Source: Acidobacteriota bacterium
GTDB taxonomy: Bacteria > Acidobacteriota > Terriglobia > Versatilivoradales > Versatilivoraceae
Length of the DNA stretch: 60,309 bases
Assembly: GCA_022821775.1 (NCBI GenBank)
Contig: JAJECY010000307.1
Coordinates: 1-60,309 of the forward strand
Direction: 5' to 3'
The notes under the pieces were generated by a model that worked only from the letters and a program-made list of their open reading frames with translations, made no database searches and was not told where the DNA came from. Below are positions 34,157 through 42,076 of this stretch, in pieces. The first letter of the stretch is position 1. Each line of letters starts with the position of its first letter. A program made the position numbers and the translations under genes.

Positions 34157-36049
34157 TCACTCTCCCAACACCATCACCAACAGTTCGCCGGCTGCGATCG
34201 CCTCACCCACTTTGCCTCCGACCACGGGACGGGCGCTGAGTCGGACCCGCGCCGGCATCCGGGTGGAGGGCGCCCCGGGGGCCGCCACCAGCAGCACGGT
34301 GGTCGTCTGGTTCCTAGGCACGAACCGCTCCTTGTGAATTTCCGGAAGAGGGGGCTCCTTGTGGGGCTCGACCTCGGCGCCCGGCAAAAACCGCACCCGG
34401 CTGGGCAGGCCGGCGGCGCTGAAGAGGATGTCGCCGCCGAAACCTTCCTCCTGATCGGAGAGAATGGTGACTTTTTTGGCCTGCCCCGGGCGCAGGTTCA
34501 CCACCTCCGGCGTGGCCTCGATCCGGCCCACGTGGGGAACCTGGGGTCGCAGCAGCAGGCGGTAGCGGAAAGCCGGCTCCCCCAATCTCGGGGTGATGTC
34601 GCGCACCTGCAGCTTGTAGAGGCCGGCCCTGTCGAAGGTATAGAGGGTCTTGGCCTGGATGAGCCGCACCCAGTCGTCGCCGTCACCCGCGATCTTTCTG
34701 AAATAGTTGGTCAACACTTCCCGGCCGTCCCCATCCAGCACGGCCACCCGGGGATTGAATCGGGGCGGGGCGGCCTCGGGCGTCTCCAGCTCCAGGGCCA
34801 GAGAGGTGCCGGACTTCACTTCGAACCGGAACCAGTCCACGTCTCCGGGACTCTGGATGGCTCCTTCCAGAAGCTGAGGCGGAAGAATCGGGGCGGCCTG
34901 CTCCGCCAGGTCGTTGGGCTCCGCTTCGCTCAACAATCCGCTCGCGGCGCCTTTGGCAGACGCCGCTCTCTCGGGCGAAGCGCCCGAGCCGGAGGATGGG
35001 CCGGTCGAGCCTGCGCCGGCCGCGGCTTGCGGGCTTCCGTTCTCGCGGGCCTTCCCGGCCGGGACGGCTCGCGATTCCAGCCAGTCCAGCCGGGATAGGT
35101 CCAGCTTTCGACGAAACGGCTGCTCGATTTCCGCCAGGGCCGATGGAGGGATGAGAGCAACCTCCGGCGCCCCGGGGCCTGCCGGCTCGGAAGTCGCCAC
35201 CCGGAGCTGGTAGAAGAAATCGGGTCCTCCCACGCCCAGGTTGGAACTGACCTCGACCAGGTAACGCCCGGAGTCCCGGCACTGGTGGGTGATTCGGGAC
35301 CGCGGAGAAAACAATAGCCGCTCGGGCCGCTCCGGGTCGAACCAACTGCCGCCTTCCTTGTAGAGCGTCAGGCGAACCCCGTCGAACTTGGTGACGGTGG
35401 TGTTGGAGAGGGCCTGGATAACCAGCCTGTCGCCGCTTGAAGCCTCGAAGGAGTAGAAGTCGACCTCGCCGTGCCGGCTCAGCCTGCCGTTGAGCAGGGT
35501 CGGGATCTCAAGGGACTGGGCTTGGGCCGGACGACCATGCGGCCCGGGAGCCTCCAGGCTGACCGGCTCGTCCACCACCACCATCCCCAGGGCGTTGGAA
35601 ACCCCGGCCGGAGTGACCAACCGGAGTTCGTGCTTCCCCAGCGGCGCTTCCGATGCCACCTGAACCCGCAATGACACCCTCTGCCCCTGAACCCACAGCT
35701 TCCGCGCCCGCAGGTTTTTCTTCTCCCGGAACTGCATGCCCTCGATCCGGGCGACCTGGCCGCTCAGACCCCCGGTCGCGAACCACACTGCATAGCATTT
35801 TTCGAGGTCCTTGCCCCGGACCTCCAACTCGAGTACCCTTCCCCGCTGTACACTGACCGGAAACAGGGAGCGCAACTCCGGCGCCCCGGGCTCGGCGGGC
35901 GGCGCCTCGGCGGCCCGCGTGCCTCGATCGGGCGCCAAAGCGAAACACAGCACCCACCCCGCCAGAGCCACCACCCGTTTTCGGGTACCCCAAGAGCACT
36001 TGGAATGGGTGGGATCGGCGAAGGATTGGCGGCGGGGGAGTACGAGCAC
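34157..36049 (-). CDS. secreted PPC-domain protein of the DUF1501/DUF1549 operon
   Basis: 630 aa. A hydrophobic stretch (VVALAGWVLCFALAP, about 26-40) is a probable export signal, though the start may be internal. The first domain resembles an IPT/Ig fold (LRSLFPVSVQRGRVLELEVR). Two pre-peptidase C-terminal-like domains follow: LLNGRLSRHGEVDFYSFEAS and LLEGAIQSPGDVDWFRFEVK, each with the GDVDxxxF pattern. A Gly/Ala/Ser/Pro-rich linker separates them (about 335-370). It is the first gene of the minus-strand run 36049-29190 and overlaps nothing upstream; the divergent symporter starts 84 bp away. Such genes accompany DUF1549/1501 pairs in related genomes, but the function is unknown. Confidence 0.85.
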   Translation of the reverse strand: MLVLPRRQSFADPTHSKCSWGTRKRVVALAGWVLCFALAPDRGTRAAEAPPAEPGAPELRSLFPVSVQRGRVLELEVRGKDLEKCYAVWFATGGLSGQVARIEGMQFREKKNLRARKLWVQGQRVSLRVQVASEAPLGKHELRLVTPAGVSNALGMVVVDEPVSLEAPGPHGRPAQAQSLEIPTLLNGRLSRHGEVDFYSFEASSGDRLVIQALSNTTVTKFDGVRLTLYKEGGSWFDPERPERLLFSPRSRITHQCRDSGRYLVEVSSNLGVGGPDFFYQLRVATSEPAGPGAPEVALIPPSALAEIEQPFRRKLDLSRLDWLESRAVPAGKARENGSPQAAAGAGSTGPSSGSGASPERAASAKGAASGLLSEAEPNDLAEQAAPILPPQLLEGAIQSPGDVDWFRFEVKSGTSLALELETPEAAPPRFNPRVAVLDGDGREVLTNYFRKIAGDGDDWVRLIQAKTLYTFDRAGLYKLQVRDITPRLGEPAFRYRLLLRPQVPHVGRIEATPEVVNLRPGQAKKVTILSDQEEGFGGDILFSAAGLPSRVRFLPGAEVEPHKEPPLPEIHKERFVPRNQTTTVLLVAAPGAPSTRMPARVRLSARPVVGGKVGEAIAAGELLVMVLGE

Positions 36050-36065
36050 CGGCAGCTCCCAGTCA

Positions 36066-36095
36066 GCGCATTGGGCGGGAAACGCAACCTATAAT
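36066..36095 (+). promoter_or_regulatory. candidate -10 element for the AGCS symporter
   Basis: A perfect TATAAT at 36090-36095 lies 38 bases before the proposed start. No -35 hexamer is convincing at the right spacing (TTGGGC at 36071 is only 13 bases away). Confidence 0.35.
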
Positions 36096-36133
36096 CTACC
36101 TTGAGGCTCCGCCGGGGGTCAAGGAGAGTGCCC

Positions 36134-37495
36134 GTGCACCTGCAAGAGTTTCTGGAAACGCTGGCCAACCTGGTCTGGGGCCCCCCGATGCTGGCCCTGA
36201 CCGTGGGCACGGGCCTGTTCCTGACCGTCCGCTTGCGGGGACTTCAGTTCCGGAGGCTCTGGTCCTCCCTCTACCTGGCCCTGGTAACGCGCAGGGAGAG
36301 CGGAGCCCGGGGCGACGTCACCCACTTCCAGGCCCTGATGACCGCCCTGTCGGCAACGGTGGGCACCGGAAACATTGCCGGGGTGGCCACCGCCATCGTC
36401 TCCGGAGGCCCCGGGGCCCTGTTCTGGATGTGGGTGACCGGACTGGTGGGCATGGCCACCAAGTTCGCCGAAGCCCTGCTGGGGGTCAAGTACCGCATCC
36501 TGGGACCGCGCGGCGAAATGTCGGGCGGACCCATGCACTACCTGAGCCGGGGCTTCAATCAGCCGGTGCTGGCCGCCCTCTATGCCTTTCTGGCAGCCTT
36601 CACCCTCACCGTCGGCGGCAACATGACGCAGGCCCACTCCATCGCCGACGCCATGCAGGCCGGACTGGGAGTACCCACCCTCTGGACCGGCGCCGTTACG
36701 GCCGGCGCCACCGCGGTGGTCATCCTGGGCGGCATCCGCAGCATCGCCCGGGCAGCCAGCGCCTTGGTGCCCACCATGATCGTCATCTATTGCGCGGCCG
36801 GCCTGCTGGCCCTGGCGCTGCATTGGCAGGCGATTCCCTCGGTGCTGGCGGAGGTCTTCCGGGGAGCCTTCACGCCCGCCGCGGCCGTGGGGGGATTTGC
36901 CGGCGCCACCGTCCTGAGGGCCGTCCGCTATGGCGTGGCCCGCGGCGTCAACAGCAACGAGAGCGGCATGGGCACGGCCGGAATCGCCGCCGCTGCCGCC
37001 CAGACCCGCCATCCGGTGACCCAGGCCCTGGTTTCCATGACCCAGACCTTCATCGATACGCTGGTGGTGTGTTCGGTCACCGGCTTCATCATCCTGGGAA
37101 CCGGGGCCTGGAAAGGCGGAGCCAGCGGCGCAGCCCTGACAACGGCCGCCTTCCGGGAGGGCCTTCCCTCGTGGCTGCACGGGGACGTGATTGTCGCCTT
37201 GACGCTGCCCCTCTTCGCCTTTACCACCATCCTGGGCAACAACTACTATTCGGAGAAGGCCCTGGAATACCTCTTTGGCCACGGTCGCTTCGTGCCCTGG
37301 TACCGCTTGATCTGGGTCTGCCTGACCTTTCTGGGACCCATGCTTTCCCTGGAGACCCTGTGGACGTTTCTGGACGTGACCATCGGCAGCATGGTCCTGC
37401 CCAATCTGATCGGCCTGCTGGGCCTGAGCGGGATCGTGGCGGCCGAGACCCGAGGCTATTTTGCCGCGCGGCCGCAGACTTCCCGGGAGCGCTGA
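36134..37495 (+). CDS. alanine/glycine:cation symporter, AGCS family
   Basis: About 453 aa. GTG 36134 has AAGGAG 7 bases upstream, and a GTG at 36128 and a TTG at 36101 are in frame. The AGCS hallmark [20 protein letters not shown] followed by FWMWVTG is present, and [20 protein letters not shown] and [17 protein letters not shown] are typical later segments. About 11 hydrophobic helices can be recognised. It should couple uptake of small neutral amino acids to sodium (or proton) flow. It stands alone after a divergent promoter region and is followed by a good terminator. Confidence 0.94.
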   Translation: MHLQEFLETLANLVWGPPMLALTVGTGLFLTVRLRGLQFRRLWSSLYLALVTRRESGARGDVTHFQALMTALSATVGTGNIAGVATAIVSGGPGALFWMWVTGLVGMATKFAEALLGVKYRILGPRGEMSGGPMHYLSRGFNQPVLAALYAFLAAFTLTVGGNMTQAHSIADAMQAGLGVPTLWTGAVTAGATAVVILGGIRSIARAASALVPTMIVIYCAAGLLALALHWQAIPSVLAEVFRGAFTPAAAVGGFAGATVLRAVRYGVARGVNSNESGMGTAGIAAAAAQTRHPVTQALVSMTQTFIDTLVVCSVTGFIILGTGAWKGGASGAALTTAAFREGLPSWLHGDVIVALTLPLFAFTTILGNNYYSEKALEYLFGHGRFVPWYRLIWVCLTFLGPMLSLETLWTFLDVTIGSMVLPNLIGLLGLSGIVAAETRGYFAARPQTSRER

Positions 37496-37549
37496 AGTCG
37501 TTCTTCTACAGGGCCTGGCCCGGCTACGCCGCTCTCCCCTGCTTCGATC

Positions 37550-37583
37550 AACCGGGAACGCCGCCGGTCCCGGTTGTTTGTGT
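37550..37583 (+). terminator. rho-independent terminator after the symporter gene
   Basis: AACCGGGA (37550-37557) and TCCCGGTT (37568-37575) form a perfect 8-bp stem with a 10-base loop, followed by GTTTGTGT. Confidence 0.6.
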
Positions 37584-37640
37584 AAAGGACTCAAGAAGGA
37601 CTGGAGGAATTGTGCTATTCTACAGGCGAGAGAACACGCC

Positions 37641-37973
37641 ATGGTCACCGCCGTCTTCGATACGCTGAAAGCCAGCCGTACCCTGAAGGCCGCCGGGGTC
37701 GCCGACGCCCAGGCCGAAGCTATTGTCACCACGATGGCTGGGGCCTTCGACGATGCCGTTGCCACCAAGGCCGACATCGCCGGAGTCAAGGTAGACATTT
37801 CCGAAGTCAAGGCCGACATCGCCGGAGTCAGGACGGAGCTGAAGTCCATGGCCACCAAGACCGAAATCGCTGAACTCAAGGCGGACATGCTCAAGGTAGC
37901 TATGGGTGTGGCGATCGCCGTCATCCTGGCCAACGCCACCATGACGATTGCCTTGATACGTTTCCTGCCTTAG
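37641..37973 (+). CDS. small coiled-coil membrane-anchored protein (DUF1640-like)
   Basis: 110 aa from ATG 37641. The N-terminal part (MVTAVFDTLKASRTLKAAGV, ADAQAEAIVTTMAGAF) resembles the CCDC90/DUF1640 family. Residues about 44-90 are a coiled coil whose DNA contains three 21-bp near-repeats (37770-37832), each encoding one heptad (ADIAGVK, VDISEVK, ADIAGVR). A C-terminal hydrophobic helix (VAMGVAIAVILANATMTIAL) would anchor it in a membrane. Similar small proteins are common next to mobile or toxin-antitoxin regions, but the function is not known. No ribosome site is obvious. Confidence 0.75.
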   Translation: MVTAVFDTLKASRTLKAAGVADAQAEAIVTTMAGAFDDAVATKADIAGVKVDISEVKADIAGVRTELKSMATKTEIAELKADMLKVAMGVAIAVILANATMTIALIRFLP

Positions 37974-38001
37974 CCATCTTCTCCAAATACAGCCCCGTTT
38001 A

Positions 38002-38910
38002 GTGACGGCCAGCGGTTTGAGCAGCCAGCGGACGTTATGGCAGTTCCAGGAGGTTGCCGGCCCCTTCGGTCTGACCGAGGGGCCCGCCTGGGACGGCGAG
38101 GCCCTGCTGTTCAGCAACCTCCCCCACAGCCGCATCCTGCGATACCACCCTCAAACGCAAAGGACGGAAATCTACCGGCAGGGCACCCGCATGGCCAACG
38201 GCCTGATGCTGGACAGGCGCGGCCGCATCCATGCCTGCGAAGCCGCCGGAAGATGCATCGCCTGCTACCACCCGGACGGGAGCCGGACGGTCATCGCCGG
38301 CGCCTTCCAGGGCAGCAGGCTCAACAGCCCCAACGACCTGGCCATCGACCCCAAGGGCCGCATCTGGTTCTCCGACCCCGACTACAGCAGCCACTGGGCC
38401 GAAGCCATCGGTCCGCCGGAGCTGGAACACAAGTCGATCTACCGGCTGGATCCCAGAACCGACGGAAGCTGGTCCATTCAACGCATGACCCACGACACCG
38501 CCCGTCCCAACGGCCTGCTGGTCACGCCGGATCTCCGGACACTCTACGTGGCCGAGAGCGACTTCCGGGGAGACCGCCAACTGCGAGCCTATCCCATCCT
38601 GGAAGACAGCGCCCTGGGCCCCTGCGAGGTCCTGTACGATTTCGCCCCCCACCGCGGGATCGACGGCATGTGTCTGGACGCCGAAGGCAACCTGGTGGCC
38701 GCGGCCGGCTGGGAGAAGAGCGGCCCGGGCGGCATGATCTACGTCTTCGACCCTGGGGGGCGCGTCCTGGAACGCCATCCGACCCCCTGCCAGCGGCCCA
38801 CCAACTGCAGTTGGGGCGGCCATGATCTGCGGACGCTCTACCTCACTTCCGTCTGCGGCCGACTGTACCGAATCGAGACCGGGCGGAAAGGCTGGCTGCT
38901 CTACCCCTGA
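38002..38910 (+). CDS. SMP-30/gluconolactonase-like protein
   Basis: 302 aa from GTG 38002. The six-bladed propeller features of SMP-30 are present: LTEGPAWDGEALLFSNLPHS (metal-site Glu), NSPNDLAIDPKGRIWFSDPD, RPNGLLVTPDLRTLYVAES and GIDGMCLDAEGNLVAA. It probably hydrolyses a sugar lactone, such as gluconolactone, in a metal-dependent way. No signal peptide. The HpaI-like aldolase gene follows after 14 bp, which suggests a small sugar-acid catabolic operon. Confidence 0.88.
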   Translation: MTASGLSSQRTLWQFQEVAGPFGLTEGPAWDGEALLFSNLPHSRILRYHPQTQRTEIYRQGTRMANGLMLDRRGRIHACEAAGRCIACYHPDGSRTVIAGAFQGSRLNSPNDLAIDPKGRIWFSDPDYSSHWAEAIGPPELEHKSIYRLDPRTDGSWSIQRMTHDTARPNGLLVTPDLRTLYVAESDFRGDRQLRAYPILEDSALGPCEVLYDFAPHRGIDGMCLDAEGNLVAAAGWEKSGPGGMIYVFDPGGRVLERHPTPCQRPTNCSWGGHDLRTLYLTSVCGRLYRIETGRKGWLLYP

Positions 38911-38924
38911 AGAAGGATCTCGAC

Positions 38925-39686
38925 GTGCGCTCCAACAAGACCAAGGCCAAGCTCAAACGAGGAGAGTCGGTCTACGGCTGCTTCGTGCGCTATCCCGACC
39001 CCGCCCTGGTGGAGTTGCTGGCCCGCTTCGGGTGGGACTTCATGGTCTTCGAAAGCGAGCACGGCCGGCTGGACCCGCGCACCTGCGAGGAGATGGTGAG
39101 GGCGGCCGAGGTCAACGGCATCACCCCCATCGTGCGGGTGACCACCAATTCCCCCTCGATCATACTCAGATTTCTGGACACGGGCGCCCAGGGCATCATC
39201 GTTCCCCAGGTCAACTCGGCCGAAGAAGCCGAACGGGCGGTAGCGGCCGTCAAGTTCCAGCCTCGGGGCAATCGGGGACTGTCGGGATCTCGAGCCGCCG
39301 ATTACGGGCAGAGGCTCTCCCTTGGTGACCACGTCCTCCAGTCCAACCGGGAGATCCTGGTGGTCCTCTACGTGGAGACGGCGGAAGCGGTGCGGGAACT
39401 GCCGCGAATTCTGGCGGTGGAGGGCGTCGACGTGGTCAACGTGGGCCGCACCGATCTCTCCCAGTCGCTGGGCGTGCCCGGACAGCCCGAGCACCCCCGC
39501 ATGCGGCAATGCCTCCAGGAAATCCTGGCCGGCCTGCGCAACTCGCCGGTGGCCCTGGGGATCATGGCGGCCAACCCCGCGGCGGCCCGCCAGTGGCGCG
39601 CTCGGGGAGCACGCTACATCAGCATCAATCTGGAATCGCTACTGAAACAATCGGTGCAAGAGTTCCTGAGCGGTGCCCGCGGGTAA
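38925..39686 (+). CDS. HpcH/HpaI aldolase family protein
   Basis: 253 aa from GTG 38925, with AAGGAT upstream. Family motifs: GWDFMVFESEHGRLDPRT (metal and substrate region), ITPIVRVTTNSPSIILRFLD, GAQGIIVPQVNSAEEAERAV and GVDVVNVGRTDLSQSLGVPG. These class II pyruvate aldolases cleave 2-keto-3-deoxy acids, releasing pyruvate. With the adjacent lactonase it could serve a sugar-acid pathway; the exact substrate is not fixed. The operon ends here and the repeat-rich island begins. Confidence 0.9.
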   Translation: MRSNKTKAKLKRGESVYGCFVRYPDPALVELLARFGWDFMVFESEHGRLDPRTCEEMVRAAEVNGITPIVRVTTNSPSIILRFLDTGAQGIIVPQVNSAEEAERAVAAVKFQPRGNRGLSGSRAADYGQRLSLGDHVLQSNREILVVLYVETAEAVRELPRILAVEGVDVVNVGRTDLSQSLGVPGQPEHPRMRQCLQEILAGLRNSPVALGIMAANPAAARQWRARGARYISINLESLLKQSVQEFLSGARG

Positions 39687-39758
39687 AGGGTGTTGACCCG
39701 CCCTCTTCGGGGCCGGATTCGCAGCCTGGGGCGTTGCGAGAGTCACCCCCGTCCCAAA

Positions 39759-39899
39759 CCGATCGACGAGTGGCGACGACTGGAGAAGAGAGCCAGACCG
39801 GACCTCAAGGAACTCCTTCTCACGCCGGAGGCACGCACCGACGCACTGACGCCGCCCCGGCCGCAGCATCGCCACCGCAGGTCTCCCAGCTTCGAGTAA
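39759..39899 (+). pseudogene. deleted copy of the Phd/YefM-type antitoxin (3' part)
   Basis: From CCGATCGACGAGTGG on, this stretch is nearly identical to 41423-41563, the last 46 codons of the intact antitoxin. The first 40 codons and the promoter are missing: the sequence jumps from a short text (GTCACCCCCGTCCCAAA, also present at 41126-41142) straight into codon 41. The stop sits 4 bases before the toxin remnant, as in the intact copy. Confidence 0.8.
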
Positions 39900-39903
39900 G
39901 TCC

Positions 39904-40047
39904 GTGTATCTGCTCGACACCAATGTTGTATCGGAACTGCGCCGTTTTCATCCGCATCCAAGCGTCGTCCGGCGGATTGAAGACGTATCCGCAGATGAAC
40001 TCTTTCTCCTGAATCCCTTCGACCGCGAATCCGAAATGCAGCGGTAG
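39904..40047 (+). pseudogene. deleted copy of the PIN toxin
   Basis: A 47-aa frame from GTG. The first 34 residues (MYLLDTNVVSELRRFHPHPS, VVRRIEDVSADELFL) match the intact toxin at 41568 with three changes. The sequence then jumps to LNPFDRESEMQR, matching the intact protein's end (LVNPFERP). About 90 central residues, with two of the catalytic acidic residues, are lost, so it is inactive. Confidence 0.8.
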
Positions 40048-40109
40048 GCTGGAGCAACCACCATCCACGGCGCGGGAACTCCCCGAGCTCTCCCTGTGGG
40101 GCGTGAATA

Positions 40110-40224
40110 GGGACGTTGTTGAATTACTGGAATTACTTGTAAAGAGCAGATAGGAGACCTCATTGAATCAAGGCCATTCGCCAGCGGCTGATCAAAGTTA
40201 TTCCAGTAGTTCAACAACGTCCCC
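40110..40224 (+). mobile_element. 115-bp element with terminal inverted repeats, copy 1
   Basis: It begins GGGACGTTGTTGAATTACTG and ends with the inverted complement (a single change, CAGTAGTTCAACAACGTCCC). The 65 bases between the ends carry no frame. It is about 95% identical by eye to 41001-41116. No transposase is present, so it behaves like a MITE or a folded repeat; a target-site duplication is not evident. Confidence 0.7.
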
Positions 40225-40234
40225 GGCGCTCGCA

Positions 40235-40612
40235 CTAAGGTATTCGCTTCCGATACCGAACCCCTTCGATCCCTTCGAAGTCTGAGTCCTGTGTCCAAAG
40301 TTCCGCGCCGTATTGGCGGGCGGTGGCGAGAATGACGCTGTCAGCCAGCGGTAGTCCCAGCTCTGCACTGAGACGGGCCGCGTTCAAAGCAATTGTTGCT
40401 TCCAGATTCACGATGGTCCCTTGCTGCATGACCGCTGCCGCCTCGAGCGCAGTGCTCTCGTCTCGTTGCTGGAGTACCCGTTTGAACACTTCGAAGAGAC
40501 TTAACGTAGGGACCACAAGCGCCTCTACGTCTTCGATAGGCTCCGCGAAGTAGGACGCGTTGGGTCCATCGGCGAAATACTCAAGCCACGCGCTGGAATC
40601 GACGACGTTCAT
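40235..40612 (-). CDS. PIN-domain toxin (VapC-like)
   Basis: 125 aa. PIN acidic residues are visible: D5 in MNVVDSSAWLEYFA, E41 in PTLSLFEVFKR, D90 in GLPLADSVILATAR and D108 in LWTQDSDFEG. Such toxins are Mg-dependent RNases that cleave tRNA, rRNA or mRNA. ATG 40612 overlaps the antitoxin stop by 4 bp (ATGA). The end lies 10 bases from the inverted-repeat element. Confidence 0.92.
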   Translation of the reverse strand: MNVVDSSAWLEYFADGPNASYFAEPIEDVEALVVPTLSLFEVFKRVLQQRDESTALEAAAVMQQGTIVNLEATIALNAARLSAELGLPLADSVILATARQYGAELWTQDSDFEGIEGVRYRKRIP

Positions 40613-40815
40613 TCCCGATCTCCCTCGCGTTCGACCTTCGTATCGATGCCTTTCAGAAAACCCCTCATCTCCAGGGCCGAGCGCACAGGAATGAGCTCAA
40701 TACGGCCGCCATAGGCAATCGCCTGGACCTTTTGGCCCGGCAGGAGGCCGAGCCGATCACGGATCTCCTTCGGAATGACTACCTGATACTTGGGCGAAAT
40801 GGTTACTGTTTGCAC
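40609..40815 (-). CDS. AbrB/MazE-type antitoxin (VapB-like)
   Basis: 68 aa from GTG 40815, which has GGAGGA 3 bases upstream. The longer frame to 40860 starts at a TTG inside the likely -10 region, so I reject it. The SpoVT-AbrB swapped-hairpin fold is recognisable (VTISPKYQVVIPKEIRDRLG, LLPGQKVQAIAYGG). The C-terminal part (ALEMRGFLKGIDTKVERE) would neutralise the toxin. Antitoxins of this type repress their own operon; the inverted repeat at 40827-40840 is the likely site. Confidence 0.9.
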   Translation of the reverse strand: MQTVTISPKYQVVIPKEIRDRLGLLPGQKVQAIAYGGRIELIPVRSALEMRGFLKGIDTKVEREGDRE

Positions 40816-40826
40816 GGGTCCTCCAT

Positions 40827-40857
40827 CGATAGAGCTATCGTAATACTGATATTGTAT
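40827..40857 (-). promoter_or_regulatory. promoter and operator of the AbrB/PIN operon
   Basis: On the minus strand, TACAAT (40852-40857) looks like a -10 element. The inverted repeat CGATAG-AG-CTATCG (40827-40840) lies between it and the GTG start, a usual place for an autoregulatory operator. Confidence 0.45.
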
Positions 40858-40927
40858 CAAACTCTCTCATGTAGGGTCGACTGAAAGGCTTCAGCGGGAG
40901 GGTGGTACGGATAAGTGTATTGGGGGA

Positions 40928-40965
40928 AACCAGGGAACGTTGTTGAATCAAAGGAAATCCTGGTT
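40928..40965 (+). repeat. short stem element containing a solitary repeat end
   Basis: AACCAGG (40928-40934) and CCTGGTT (40959-40965) form a 7-bp stem. The loop holds GAACGTTGTTGAATCAA, a variant of the outer end of the 115-bp elements, without the matching second end. Confidence 0.5.
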
Positions 40966-41000
40966 GGTATAGTAGGGCGAGAAGTACAGACACGTGAATA

Positions 41001-41116
41001 GGGGACGTTGTTGAATTACTGGAATTAGTTGTAAAGAGCAGATAGGAGACGTCATTGAATCAAGGCCATTCACCAGCGGCTGATCGAAGTTATTCCAGTA
41101 ATTCAACAACGTCCCC
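41001..41116 (+). mobile_element. 116-bp element with terminal inverted repeats, copy 2
   Basis: The first 25 bases (starting GGGGACGTTGTTGAATTACT) are the exact inverted complement of the last 25. The body matches copy 1 at 40110-40224. Short flanks are also shared with copy 1 (CGTGAATA before, GGCGCTCG after), so the duplicated unit is slightly longer than the inverted repeat. Confidence 0.75.
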
Positions 41117-41239
41117 GGCGCTCGGGGTCACCCCCGTCCCAAAAATCCCTGCATTTGGGCTCGAATTAATGCGACGGATAGACGTGCCATCGCGCCGGCG
41201 TGCGGCCTTGTGAATTGGCGTCACTCGGTCGGATCCGGG

Positions 41240-41279
41240 TTGCATTTTCAAGACAGGCAAACTAGTCTTATGTCTAGTC
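41240..41279 (+). promoter_or_regulatory. promoter/operator of the Phd/PIN operon
   Basis: TTGCAT (41240-41245) and TAGTCT (41263-41268) are spaced 17 bases apart. CTAGTC occurs twice (41262-41267, 41274-41279), and ACTAG/CTAGT also reads as an inverted repeat, so this is a plausible site for the antitoxin to repress its own operon. GGAGG at 41289-41293 is the ribosome site. Confidence 0.45.
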
Positions 41280-41302
41280 ATTTTTGACGGAGGTAACGTC
41301 GC

Positions 41303-41563
41303 ATGAGCAGGACTTGGCAGGTGCAGGATGCCAAGGCGCGTTTCAGTGAGTTGCTTGAGAGAAGCTTGGCCGAAGGCCCCCAGATCGTGACCAAACGGGG
41401 TGTCGAGACAGCCGTGCTGGTACCGATCGACGAGTGGCGACGACTGGAGAAGAGAGCCAGACCGGACCTCAAGGAACTCCTTCTCACGCCGGAGGCACGC
41501 ACCGACGCACTGACGCCACCCCGGCCGCAGCATCGCCACCGCAGGTCTCCCAGCTTAGAGTAA
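41303..41563 (+). CDS. Phd/YefM-family antitoxin
   Basis: 86 aa from ATG 41303, with GGAGG 9 bases upstream. The N-terminus MSRTWQVQDAKARFSELLER and ...GPQIVTKRGVETAVLVPIDE is the typical Phd/YefM DNA-binding and dimer fold, followed by a Pro/Arg/His-rich tail that would bind the toxin. The toxin GTG follows 4 bases after the stop. Its last 46 codons are duplicated in the remnant at 39759-39899. Confidence 0.93.
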   Translation: MSRTWQVQDAKARFSELLERSLAEGPQIVTKRGVETAVLVPIDEWRRLEKRARPDLKELLLTPEARTDALTPPRPQHRHRRSPSLE

Positions 41564-41567
41564 GTCC

Positions 41568-41993
41568 GTGTATCTGCTCGACACCAATGTTGTTTCGGAA
41601 CTGCGCCGTTTTCATCCGCATCCAAGCGTCGTCCGTTGGATTGAAGACGTATCCGCTGAAGAACTCTTCCTGTCCGCGGTAACTATCGGCGAAATCCAGG
41701 CGGGCATCGAACTCACGCGCGAGCAGGATGTCGCCAAGGCAGAAGAACTGGAAGCGTGGCTCAGCGCGGTGTTGGTCTCCTATAACGTCCTGCCAATGGA
41801 CGCAGACATATTCCGGGAATGGGCGCGACTCAAGCATCGCCGTTCCGACACGCTGCTGGAAGACGCCATGATCGCGGCGACGGCCATAGTACATAGGATG
41901 ACGATCGTGACCCGCAACGTGCGCGATTTTGACAAACTCGGGGCAGAACTCGTGAACCCCTTCGAACGTCCCTTTCGAAAGGATCAGCCGTGA
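41568..41993 (+). CDS. PIN-domain toxin (VapC/FitB-like)
   Basis: 141 aa from GTG 41568. The PIN core residues are visible: D5 in MYLLDTNVVSELRR, E42 in AVTIGEIQAGIEL, D100 in TLLEDAMIAATAI and N117-D120 in VTRNVRDFDKLG. It should be a metal-dependent RNase held by the Phd-type antitoxin encoded just upstream. Its stop codon overlaps the GTG of a tiny DUF2283-like frame (GTGA). A copy with its centre deleted lies at 39904-40047. Confidence 0.94.
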   Translation: MYLLDTNVVSELRRFHPHPSVVRWIEDVSAEELFLSAVTIGEIQAGIELTREQDVAKAEELEAWLSAVLVSYNVLPMDADIFREWARLKHRRSDTLLEDAMIAATAIVHRMTIVTRNVRDFDKLGAELVNPFERPFRKDQP

Positions 41994-42067
41994 AACTTTA
42001 CTACTGTCCCGAGACGGACAGTCTCTATGTTCGATCTCCATCCGACCTCTTTCAACTTTTGGTGTGA
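41990..42067 (+). pseudogene. DUF2283-like stub
   Basis: A GTG overlapping the toxin stop starts a 25-aa frame, MKLYYCPETDSLYVRSPSDL followed by FQLLV. The first 14 residues fit the usual DUF2283 beginning (MKxxYYPETDSLYI). The rest of that ~60-aa family is missing, and a solitary repeat end lies just downstream, so this appears to be a truncated gene. Confidence 0.5.
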
Positions 42068-42076
42068 GCAAAGTTT

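Larger units (their letters stand above)
40816..41302. other. 487-base intergenic region between two divergent TA modules
   Basis: It contains the AbrB operon promoter, the short stem element at 40928-40965, the second inverted-repeat element at 41001-41116, the GTCACCCCCGTCCCAAA text shared with 39742-39758, and the control region of the second TA operon. No gene is seen. Confidence 0.6.

Noticed and set aside
31321-34239. Very long open frame on the plus strand opposite the DUF1501/1549 genes
   Set aside because: High GC makes long antisense frames common. The minus strand has known domains, signal peptides and conserved gene order.
40110-41116. Insertion sequence
   Set aside because: The elements are only ~115 bp and encode no transposase; at most they are MITE-like.
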